Assembly: GCA_017430925.1 (NCBI GenBank)
Contig: JAFRMA010000057.1
Location: 1 to 64,000 of the forward strand
Length of the DNA: 64,000 nucleotides
DNA from: Solobacterium sp.
GTDB lineage: Bacteria > Bacillota_I > Bacilli_A > Erysipelotrichales > Erysipelotrichaceae
Reading direction: 5' to 3'
This document shows, in pieces, positions 19,915-28,052 of this stretch. The stretch's first letter is position 1, and each line of letters opens with the position of its first letter. Both the position numbers and the translations under genes were made by a program. The notes beneath the pieces were generated by a model. It ran no database searches and had not been told where the DNA came from. It saw only the letters and a program-made list of their open reading frames with translations.

Positions 19915-21276
19915 CTATATGTTCGGTTCTTCACCATCCGCAGGTAATTTCCGGTATACACTGAAGTACATTCCCAGGAAACACGCGGTACCTCCGACCA
20001 GGTTGGAGATCGCTTCCGCCATGTATACACCATTGACCCCGAAGCCGATTCTCGGCAGTAATACCGTCAGCGGTACGACAATGATGACCTTGCGGAATAA
20101 AGAGAAGAAGATTGCTCTTTTCGTACATCTCAAAGCCGTAAAGGTAGACTGTCCGGCGCTTTGTCCTGCCATGAAGGCGAACGCGAAGAAGTAGATTTTC
20201 AGAGATGCCGTACCTACCCGGATCATCTCCGCATCGTTGGTAAAGATCTTCATCAAGGTACCGGGAACGACCAGTACAGCGACCCATGCGGCAGTCATAT
20301 AGATCAGACCGGCAATGGAGATAAACCGTATACCATCCCGGATCCGGCTGTATTTTCTCGCCCCGTAGTTGAAAGACAATACCGGCTGGGCGCCCTGGGT
20401 AATACATCCTCCGGGAAGGGAAAGAATCTCACGCACACTGTTGATCACAGTCATTACACCAACGTAGATATCACCGCCGAATGTACGCAGTGTCACGTTA
20501 CACAGTACATTGACCAGGGTGTTGGTGCCCTGCATCACAAATCCCGCGATACCTAACGGTACGATCTCTTTCAACAGGGAGAAGTCCGGTATCATATATT
20601 CTTTGCGGATATGATACGGGGAGCTCTTCTTCAGGAAGAAGGATACTGCCCAGATACAGGAAACCACCTGGCTGATCACGGTCGCAAGCGCAGCCCCGAC
20701 AACACCCATGTGCATCACATAGATAAATACCGGGTCGAGCACAAGGTTGATCGCGGCACCGATAAAGATCGTAAACATACCCACTCTCGGATATCCCGAA
20801 GCGTTGATAAATCCGTTCAGCCCGGTAGACAACATGGCTGCCGTAGTGCCCCAGATATATACTTTCAGATAGTTATCCGCGTACGGATAGGTCACATCAC
20901 TGGCACCGAAGAGATACAGGATATTCCGCTTCCAGATCAATGAGATAACCAGCAGGATCACCGACATGATTCCCAGCATGCCCGCTACCTGTCCAAGTAC
21001 ACGCTCTGCCTTGTCTTCGTCTTCCTGACCCCGGGCAATCGCAAATAACGGTGCTCCGCCTGTCGCAAACAAGTTCGTAAAAGCACCAACCAGGGTCGTG
21101 ATCGGGAAAGCCAGACCGATACCGGTCAAAGCCAGAGAGCCGATCTCCGGAAGATGCCCGATATAGATCCTGTCGACAACGTTATACAGAAGATGGACAA
21201 GCTGCGCAAACAAAAGAGGAATTGCCTGCACCATAATTACCCGCCATACTTTACCTTTGCCAAAATCGTTTTTCAT
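19915..21276 (-). CDS. MATE-family antiporter (copy 2)
   Basis: Second MATE exporter, about 453 residues from the chosen ATG, with the two-fold repeat of six membrane segments and the motif L-Y-N-V-V-D-R-I-Y-I-G-H of the branch that includes many clostridial MATE proteins. It belongs to a different subgroup from the copy at 17039-18388, so it is not a recent duplicate. The start reads M-K-N-D-F-G-K-G-K. There is no ribosome-binding site; instead an extended -10 lies 7 bases before this ATG, pointing to a leaderless mRNA. Its 5' end faces the divergent TIR gene. Substrate unknown. Confidence 0.9.
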   Translation of the reverse strand: MKNDFGKGKVWRVIMVQAIPLLFAQLVHLLYNVVDRIYIGHLPEIGSLALTGIGLAFPITTLVGAFTNLFATGGAPLFAIARGQEDEDKAERVLGQVAGMLGIMSVILLVISLIWKRNILYLFGASDVTYPYADNYLKVYIWGTTAAMLSTGLNGFINASGYPRVGMFTIFIGAAINLVLDPVFIYVMHMGVVGAALATVISQVVSCIWAVSFFLKKSSPYHIRKEYMIPDFSLLKEIVPLGIAGFVMQGTNTLVNVLCNVTLRTFGGDIYVGVMTVINSVREILSLPGGCITQGAQPVLSFNYGARKYSRIRDGIRFISIAGLIYMTAAWVAVLVVPGTLMKIFTNDAEMIRVGTASLKIYFFAFAFMAGQSAGQSTFTALRCTKRAIFFSLFRKVIIVVPLTVLLPRIGFGVNGVYMAEAISNLVGGTACFLGMYFSVYRKLPADGEEPNI

Positions 21277-21283
21277 CACAGGT

Positions 21284-21312
21284 ATTCTAACACTGTCATT
21301 TCTTTCTGTATA
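21284..21312 (-). promoter_or_regulatory. Leaderless-type promoter of MATE copy 2
   Basis: Minus strand TATACA (21307-21312), 17-base spacer ending in TGT, and TAGAAT (21284-21289) as an extended -10. Only 7 bases separate it from the ATG at 21276. A perfect plus-strand TATAAT (21309-21314), overlapping this -35, may serve the divergent TIR gene. Confidence 0.5.
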
Positions 21313-21368
21313 ATAGATGCAGCATAACACATCGTTTTTGTGATAAACAAAACATACGGAGATACATT

Positions 21369-24300
21369 ATGGACACAGTCAGTGAAGAAAGATCGTATAT
21401 CGCATTTATCAGCTACAGACATAAACCGCTGGATAAACAGGCAGCGGAGATGATCCAGAAGAAGATCGAACACTTTAAGGTACCCGAAGAATATCGTGAG
21501 GCTGCCGGTGGTAAATCCTTGGGCAAGGTATTCCGGGATGAAGATGAATTACCGGCTTCTTCCAGTCTTTCCGGCAGTATTACCTATGCCCTGGATCATT
21601 CCAGATTTCTGATCGTAATCTGCACACCGGATCTTCCGTTATCCCACTGGTGTGAAGAGGAGATACGTTATTTTCTTTCTACACATGACCGTGATCATGT
21701 CCTGGCCGTACTGGCCGACGGGACACCGGATGTGTCTTTCTCTCCGTATCTACTGCATATCTACGATGAGGATGGGAATATTATCAAGGATACAGAGCCA
21801 CTTGCGGCAAATATCGCAGGGCCCAATCATACCATCGACAGGAAGGCCTTCAACAAGGAGATCGTACGGATCTATGCGGCGCTATTGGGATGCCCGTTTG
21901 ACGCCCTGTGGCAAAGAGAACGCAGAGACCGTACAAACCGGATCGTCCGTATCATGGGCGTGATCCTTGCGGCCATGTCTATTTTCATCGCTGTTGTATT
22001 GTCCCAGAACAAGCAGATCCAGAGTCAGAACCGCAGTCTTCAGAAACAATTGTCTTCCTCCTACGTGGAATCGGGGCAGAAGAAGCTGGAAGAGTACCGC
22101 ACCAAGGAAGCTCTCAGTGATGCTGTTCATGCCCTTCTGGACGGATCTGACGAAGAACTGATCGATCCCCGTACGGAGAAATTGCTGGGAGATGCGCTTG
22201 GTATATACATGGATCAGGATCCCCGCAGCTCCCTGCTGTATGAACAGACACCGGCGATCACTTCACTGAAAGCAACCGCAAAGGGAGATCTGTTATTCAT
22301 TGCGGATGAATACGGCTATGTACGCGGAATCGACGGAGAAACAGGCACGGTACGCTGGGAAACACCTACCCTGCTGAATGTTGAACAAATGTCGAATATC
22401 CCCTCAAGGCTGGAGTATCTGGAACAGCAGAATGTCCTCTTATGCAAGAATCCGGCCGATGTGACAGCGATCGATCCGGATACCGGAGACGTACTCTGGC
22501 AGTATATCTATCACACGGAAAACCAGTTCCTGACGATCTCCGGCAACCAGGACGTGTGTGTACTGGCGGAAAAAGAATACAGTTACCGTCCCCCGACCGA
22601 TTTCATGTTCATCGATACGGTAACCGGCAGGGAACTGCAGAAGATCACGATAGAAAACGAAGAAACCTCGATCCGCTTATCCTCCACGTTCAGCACATCC
22701 GCTTCCTATAATGGTACATTCTCTGAGAACATGCGTTACTTCGCGTGTATCGTCTACGAGGATCCGATTGAAAACTCTCTGGATAAAGAAGGTGTCTACC
22801 GTTACTACATCCTGGATACGGAGAACGGGGAAATCGTTCATGAGGCAACCGCTGACGATCCGACCTCTTCTCCGCAGCTGGTGTACGGCATGTATCTGAA
22901 TGATACCGGAGACTATCTGTTCTGTGCCCGGTACAATTCCCGTTACGGCAGTATCGTGGTAACACTTCTGGATTTTGTGAATAATCATTTCGAGAATAAG
23001 CTGACGGATGCCACGATCCATACCTCACACGGAGAAGAGATCATGGTCATGGATTACAGCGAAGTACGTACATTGCCGATGTTGTATAGTGAATATCTGG
23101 CAATCGTTTTCAACCAGAATACGATGTATATCTACCGGTTGGATGACGGTACTCTGATCAAGAATATTGAGATGTCCGGAGATATCCTGGAAGCCCGGTG
23201 GACGGACCGTGAAGAAGAAAAACTATTCCTGTTGTTATCCACAGGAACCGCGATCCATTATGATCTCGGGCATGAAGGTACGGTGTTTGAAGAGATGGTC
23301 GGTACGTATCTGGACCAGAAGAATATCTATGAGGGTGTCTCCGCGGATGACGGCTTCCTGCTGAATGAAGAGAGTGGTTTCTATTATACAGTTCCCGACG
23401 AGCAAAGATCCCGGGTGATCAGTATCCATATGGCCAGTGATCCGTTCATGGAAGAACTGGCGGATCAGCCGGAGACAAAGAACAACGTGTTCCATTTGTT
23501 GTTCTCTCCGTCCGGTGAGAAGATCTTTACATTCTGGCCGGTGGAAGAAGGCATGGATGTGCTGGTCTACGATCTTGACGGAAAGGTCACGGATCATGCA
23601 CACTTCGCCGATCTGGAATCGAATATGCCGATTGCGGTCATTGATAATACACGTTTTGTCCAGGAACGCCGGATCTACAACATCAGTGGTACCGAAGCCC
23701 ATCTTGAAGGTCTCAGCGACGAAGAGATCCATTCGTTCTACTACAACATCGTACATGTAAGTGATACGGAAGGAAGAGTACTCTCCTGCGGAGAAGCCGG
23801 AATCAACTCCGGGTACGGAGTAAGATTCTGGATCAACGGAGAACCGTCGGAGTATGAATGTGAGGATACGTTCCCGTTCTCTCCGGAGGTGATTGGAGGA
23901 AAAAACGGCTGGTTCCTTCTACTGGCATCCTCATACGATCAGAATTCGACTGTGGATCAATGTGTCATGGTGGATGTGGTCAACCAGACACGGTCAGTAG
24001 TTGATCTCGGTACGGAGAAAGAGAATATCGAGTTCTATGCCATGGGTGAACATGAACCGGTATTTGCGGCTGTGCGGAAAGACGGTGGGATCACTATTTA
24101 CGATGTACCGACATCAGAATCCGTGACCTTGGATACCACGTATTCCGCCGGTGAGATTCATGCAGTGTGCTTCGGGGAAGATGACCGGGATCTGCTGGTT
24201 CTGACCGGTGCCGGCAAACTGGATATCTACCGCAGGGAAAGCGGTGAAATGATCTTCAGTACCTCAATATCTCCGCTGAAGTACGGGAGGATCTCCTATA

Positions 24301-24560
24301 TCGATCCGTTCTCGGTACGGAACGATCCTGAACATCACCGAATGTATATTCTTCCGGGAAGAACGTACTACTCCGCCTACGAACAGATGATCGTCGTTGA
24401 TACCGATACATGGACCGTTCTTTCGGAAACCTACAGTGTCTATGACTGGTGTTCTGCCAATGAGAAGATCTATGCATACCGGAACGGCAAAAAAGTAAAC
24501 TTCCCGGCATATCACCGGGAAGAGCTTACACAGTGGGCTAAGGAAGTAACGGGAGAGTAG
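21369..24560 (+). CDS. TIR-domain transmembrane protein with C-terminal beta-propeller
   Basis: Large (1063-residue) protein with three parts. Residues about 8-180 form a TIR domain: F-I-S-Y-R-H at the start, F-R-D-E-D-E-L in the loop region, and W94-C-E-E-E98, where E98 matches the catalytic Glu of TIR NADases. A basic stretch (R-E-R-R-D-R-T-N-R) leads into one membrane helix, 192-211. A short coiled coil (about 213-260) follows, then about 780 residues of WD40/PQQ-like beta-propeller repeats. Positive-inside topology puts TIR in the cytosol and the propeller outside. Known TIR domains of this type cleave NAD or make cyclic ADP-ribose variants; here that is inferred. A GGAG site precedes the ATG. 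It ends one base from the convergent channel gene. Confidence 0.88.
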   Translation: MDTVSEERSYIAFISYRHKPLDKQAAEMIQKKIEHFKVPEEYREAAGGKSLGKVFRDEDELPASSSLSGSITYALDHSRFLIVICTPDLPLSHWCEEEIRYFLSTHDRDHVLAVLADGTPDVSFSPYLLHIYDEDGNIIKDTEPLAANIAGPNHTIDRKAFNKEIVRIYAALLGCPFDALWQRERRDRTNRIVRIMGVILAAMSIFIAVVLSQNKQIQSQNRSLQKQLSSSYVESGQKKLEEYRTKEALSDAVHALLDGSDEELIDPRTEKLLGDALGIYMDQDPRSSLLYEQTPAITSLKATAKGDLLFIADEYGYVRGIDGETGTVRWETPTLLNVEQMSNIPSRLEYLEQQNVLLCKNPADVTAIDPDTGDVLWQYIYHTENQFLTISGNQDVCVLAEKEYSYRPPTDFMFIDTVTGRELQKITIENEETSIRLSSTFSTSASYNGTFSENMRYFACIVYEDPIENSLDKEGVYRYYILDTENGEIVHEATADDPTSSPQLVYGMYLNDTGDYLFCARYNSRYGSIVVTLLDFVNNHFENKLTDATIHTSHGEEIMVMDYSEVRTLPMLYSEYLAIVFNQNTMYIYRLDDGTLIKNIEMSGDILEARWTDREEEKLFLLLSTGTAIHYDLGHEGTVFEEMVGTYLDQKNIYEGVSADDGFLLNEESGFYYTVPDEQRSRVISIHMASDPFMEELADQPETKNNVFHLLFSPSGEKIFTFWPVEEGMDVLVYDLDGKVTDHAHFADLESNMPIAVIDNTRFVQERRIYNISGTEAHLEGLSDEEIHSFYYNIVHVSDTEGRVLSCGEAGINSGYGVRFWINGEPSEYECEDTFPFSPEVIGGKNGWFLLLASSYDQNSTVDQCVMVDVVNQTRSVVDLGTEKENIEFYAMGEHEPVFAAVRKDGGITIYDVPTSESVTLDTTYSAGEIHAVCFGEDDRDLLVLTGAGKLDIYRRESGEMIFSTSISPLKYGRISYIDPFSVRNDPEHHRMYILPGRTYYSAYEQMIVVDTDTWTVLSETYSVYDWCSANEKIYAYRNGKKVNFPAYHREELTQWAKEVTGE

Positions 24561-24561
24561 T

Positions 24562-26103
24562 CTATCCCGCAAGATCCTTCAGTACTTCCCATCCGTAATC
24601 ATCTTTTGCCTGATCACTCAGGGGTAACTGGTCAAATTTAGTGAGTAAGGGATGGTGTCTCAGGGCATTATCCCTTTTTGCGTTATAACTCCAGTTGTTC
24701 ATATAGTGGAAACGTGCCCAGCGTTCATGTTCAATTCGGCGCAGGGTTGTACGTTGTTCACCTGTTGTATGGGTAAAGACATCGTATGCCTTGCGGCACT
24801 GTGAGGGACTAAGCGTGTGGTCGGCATCTTTCCCGAGAAGGATCTCCACCTTGCGTAAGAGATGGTCCGCAGCCGCAAGATTGGATCTCCTGGTAAAGCT
24901 CCCGAGTTCTTCCCACGCCGGCGCGTTTTCACTGGACTGACGGTAGATCTCATGGAGGCGGATCGCTGTCTGGTTCATTCTTGTGCGCAGTACGTTGCCT
25001 ACTGACCAGATTTCTTCGGCAGACCCGAACGTGATCACCTTGTCATACGCAGAAGAGATTCTGGCGTAGATCTGAGCTGTACCGGGGAAGTATCTTTGTA
25101 ACTGGGTGAGGATCTCAATGTTTGTGTCTTCGCTGTCGTCACAGAGGATGATCCTGTCCGCTGTACGGATCCGTTCCGGATCCTGGTTCCAGGCGCCGTC
25201 ACAGAAGACGATACCGTCTCTGTCAGAAAAGACTTCATTGACATGACAGATCTTATCCAGCTGGGGATGGTTCCGGCGGAAGTTCTCATAATCTCCGTAC
25301 AGGTAGTAATGGATATGCTGGGCCGGAGAGATGACATTCATCTGTAATCCCTGTTCCAGGAGAGCTTCCGCATACTTCCCGCTGCCGATGATCAACATCG
25401 TTTCTTCCGGTCCGGTCATATACTTGTTCCAGTACATTCTTGCGCAGCACAGATACGGGTCAAACAGATGGATATCCGCTTTCAGGGTATCCGGCTCATA
25501 TTCACTCCGGACATAGATCTCGGCGTCCGTATCACGCAGTTCACGTACTTTGCGGTCGTTTTCCGCGGGATCTTCACTCAGACAGAATACATATCGTTTC
25601 CCGGTTCCGTGAGCCTGATTCAGCAATTCCGGGGCATTGTAAGAAATATTTACACTGTCTGCCGTATGTACATCCTGAGCATCTCCGCAGTAGACGATCT
25701 CGGCGTTGTTATCTTCTTTCCTGATACTCTGCGCGAGGATCTGTGCTTCCGGGAAATCATCGGTAAAGATATACCATGGTTCGTTCTGGGCCTGACGGAG
25801 TTTTAACATCGGGATGAAACGGCTGCGTAAGAAGGCGGTCAGCATTCCGATTAACATGACTAATAATCCCGTACTGAAGATCTGGAATAAGGCTCCGATC
25901 AGTCTTCCCGCGGCAGTCACCGGATACGTATCCCCGTAGCCAACCGTAGTCAATGTCGTCAGGGTAAACCATACCGCGGTAGGAAGTGAACGGATATTCG
26001 CCTCTGCCGAAGCAGACTCCGCAAGTACCAAAAGACTGATCAGGATCAGATAGATCAAGACCATCCACAAGATCCATACTCTTGTACGATTCATCTTCTT
26101 CAT
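24562..26103 (-). CDS. Potassium-channel-like protein with TrkA-N-like and RyR-like domains
   Basis: A 513-residue two-helix potassium channel joined to a large cytosolic part. Helix 1 spans about residues 9-30, the pore helix and filter T-V-G-Y-G-D occupies 53-58, and helix 2 about 64-90. The cytosolic region has two Rossmann-like segments in the position of RCK/TrkA-N domains; the first lacks the glycine motif and the second keeps I-I-G-S-G-K-Y-A-E near residue 220. From about 451 a RyR-repeat-like domain begins (E-H-E-R-W, then H-P-L-L, D-Q-L-P-L and a Asp pair). The gene overlaps the end of the upstream RyR-like gene by 4 bases, so translation is coupled, and it faces the TIR gene tail to tail. 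A ligand-gated potassium efflux role is inference. Confidence 0.85.
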   Translation of the reverse strand: MKKMNRTRVWILWMVLIYLILISLLVLAESASAEANIRSLPTAVWFTLTTLTTVGYGDTYPVTAAGRLIGALFQIFSTGLLVMLIGMLTAFLRSRFIPMLKLRQAQNEPWYIFTDDFPEAQILAQSIRKEDNNAEIVYCGDAQDVHTADSVNISYNAPELLNQAHGTGKRYVFCLSEDPAENDRKVRELRDTDAEIYVRSEYEPDTLKADIHLFDPYLCCARMYWNKYMTGPEETMLIIGSGKYAEALLEQGLQMNVISPAQHIHYYLYGDYENFRRNHPQLDKICHVNEVFSDRDGIVFCDGAWNQDPERIRTADRIILCDDSEDTNIEILTQLQRYFPGTAQIYARISSAYDKVITFGSAEEIWSVGNVLRTRMNQTAIRLHEIYRQSSENAPAWEELGSFTRRSNLAAADHLLRKVEILLGKDADHTLSPSQCRKAYDVFTHTTGEQRTTLRRIEHERWARFHYMNNWSYNAKRDNALRHHPLLTKFDQLPLSDQAKDDYGWEVLKDLAG

Positions 26104-27947
26104 TTCCGGTTCGCCTCATTCTTCAGGATCTCCGGGATCATCCGGAGATTATCTCTGTCTGCGTCTTTGTAATCCACCGGTTTCCCGGTAATTTCAGATT
26201 CTCTTCTGGATAGCTCGTCCAGTTCCTCCCAGGGAATCAGACAAGCGTGGTAGCGGTTCACCGTATCCTTGGCAATCCGGATACTCTTGCCTGCCTTGTA
26301 TTCTTCCGCACGCTGGTTAAATACCTTGCGGGGCATGGACTGATAAGACATGGCATAGTGGAACGCGCACCAGCGCATATGTTCGGTAATACTGAGATTC
26401 TCCAGGATCTCATCGTTCTTATACCAGTGTTCCTGCATGGCCTCTTCTTTGGTAATACCGGTCATATACAGATAGGCATCCAGGAAGTCCGCACTTGCCC
26501 GGCAGCTCATCCGGCTGAAATAATCACAGTTCCGCCAGTCTTCTTCAATCGTTTTTTCTTCTTTGAGGTGATATTGATGGTTGAGGATCATGGCTCTGGC
26601 ATCGATTGCGTCGCTGCAGAGATACTCCGGCGTGTATACAGGCACTTTCTTGATCTGCATGATCTCCGGGACCATATAACTCAATCCCTTACCTGAACAG
26701 ATCACGATCTTCGCCTTACATCCGATACCGCTGAGGAAGTCCTGCAATTCTGCCGCAATCTCGTGGTTTTCCTTATCATTCCCTGTACATACCGCCACGT
26801 AGTTCAGTGTGCGGCAGTTGGCAGCCATGTAGTCATATACTTCGATACTCTTGGCATTATCCTCAATGAAATCAATACTATAGTTCTTCTTGATTCCGGG
26901 ATAACGGTAGAAGAAATGTCCGGCAGACTTCGTGTAATTTGGTGAGATGATCGTAGCGTGGAACTCACTGCCGCAGAATTGCGCGTTCATTACCAGATTA
27001 CGCAGAACAGATTGTCCCAGGCTTCCAAAACCGATGATCATCGCGTCAAAGTTCTCTTCTGCCGTGCCATCTTTCTTAAAGGCTATGGTCTTATACGGAG
27101 GACATTCTCTGAGCATGATCCGGGATATCAGGTCTGCCTGTACAACTGCCAGCACAGATCCATAGCCGTACTGTCCCTCTGCCTGCAGAGATTGTCCGTT
27201 CTCTTCCTCTTCACACAGGATCGTCAGAGATGTCTGTGCAGGATCGATATTCTGTGTCTCCAGACTCCGGCGCAGATCTTCCGCAAAGCGCAGATTCTCA
27301 GACACGGAGGTATTCAGGCAGTATACCGAGAGATGCCGGTTTCCTTTTGAGATACCGAGTCTGCGGAGTAAGTCATCGGTGGTCTTACATTCATCATCAT
27401 GGAATAGTACACCGCCGCGGCGCAGGATGTCCGTATTGTATGTTTCTGCAGAGGAATCTCCGTAAAAGATCACGATTTCTCTTTTTTCTTCCTGTAACTT
27501 ATGCGCAAAATCCATGGATTCATCGTTGACGCCGAAGATCAGGTGCAAGTTTCCTCTGCGGATCAGGATCAGATTCAATCTGCCCAGAAGACGTACGCCT
27601 ACCGTGGCAGCTACCGCGCTGGCCAGGCAGAACAAAGCCAGCAGGTGCACAAGATAGACCAGGATCTGCATCGGTATCAGTTTCAGTGCGGGAGTGTTGA
27701 TGATGGCGCTGATCTCATTTCTGCCCAGGAACATGCAGAAAACAGAGAATAGCGTACGCATGACCGCGACCGGTATATTTTCATAGATCGTATAGTATCC
27801 GTAGCCATAGACACCGATACCACATACTCCGACAAACAAAAGAATATATCCCGTCAGTTTCTTAAGAAGCACCGGCTGTAACCCCAAAAGGATCAATAGT
27901 ACCGCAAACAGGATACCGGCAGCCAGATAGACCAGAACCAAACCCAT
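26100..27947 (-). CDS. Membrane protein with two TrkA-N-like domains and a RyR-like domain
   Basis: A 615-residue partner of the channel protein, without a pore filter of its own. It has about four membrane segments in the first 120 residues, then two Rossmann-like TrkA-N segments: H-L-I-F-G-V-N-D at about 133 and I-I-G-F-G-S-L-G near 310. A C-terminal domain from about 519 carries E-H-M-R-W and, after an insertion, Y-H-A-C-L-I-P-W-E-E-L and D-A-D-R-D, the same pattern as the RyR-like domain of the downstream channel. The start was moved to the ATG with a GGGAGG site 5 bases upstream; an in-frame start 19 codons earlier has none. It is first in a two-gene operon. Confidence 0.82.
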   Translation of the reverse strand: MGLVLVYLAAGILFAVLLILLGLQPVLLKKLTGYILLFVGVCGIGVYGYGYYTIYENIPVAVMRTLFSVFCMFLGRNEISAIINTPALKLIPMQILVYLVHLLALFCLASAVAATVGVRLLGRLNLILIRRGNLHLIFGVNDESMDFAHKLQEEKREIVIFYGDSSAETYNTDILRRGGVLFHDDECKTTDDLLRRLGISKGNRHLSVYCLNTSVSENLRFAEDLRRSLETQNIDPAQTSLTILCEEEENGQSLQAEGQYGYGSVLAVVQADLISRIMLRECPPYKTIAFKKDGTAEENFDAMIIGFGSLGQSVLRNLVMNAQFCGSEFHATIISPNYTKSAGHFFYRYPGIKKNYSIDFIEDNAKSIEVYDYMAANCRTLNYVAVCTGNDKENHEIAAELQDFLSGIGCKAKIVICSGKGLSYMVPEIMQIKKVPVYTPEYLCSDAIDARAMILNHQYHLKEEKTIEEDWRNCDYFSRMSCRASADFLDAYLYMTGITKEEAMQEHWYKNDEILENLSITEHMRWCAFHYAMSYQSMPRKVFNQRAEEYKAGKSIRIAKDTVNRYHACLIPWEELDELSRRESEITGKPVDYKDADRDNLRMIPEILKNEANRK

Positions 27948-28021
27948 GTGTTCCTCCCGTAAATACTCTACGAAAAATGTAACATCCTTCGTTCTGATAC
28001 GCAAGAAGTCCGGGACCGGAG

Positions 28022-28048
28022 AAAAGGTGATCTTGTAAGATCACCTTG
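28022..28048 (-). terminator. Terminator of the tmk-to-M16 operon
   Basis: A perfect 11-bp stem (28024-28034 with 28037-28047) with a short T run on the minus strand, 5 bases after the M16 protease stop codon and upstream of the RyR-like gene, so the two operons are separate. Confidence 0.85.
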
Positions 28049-28052
28049 TTTA

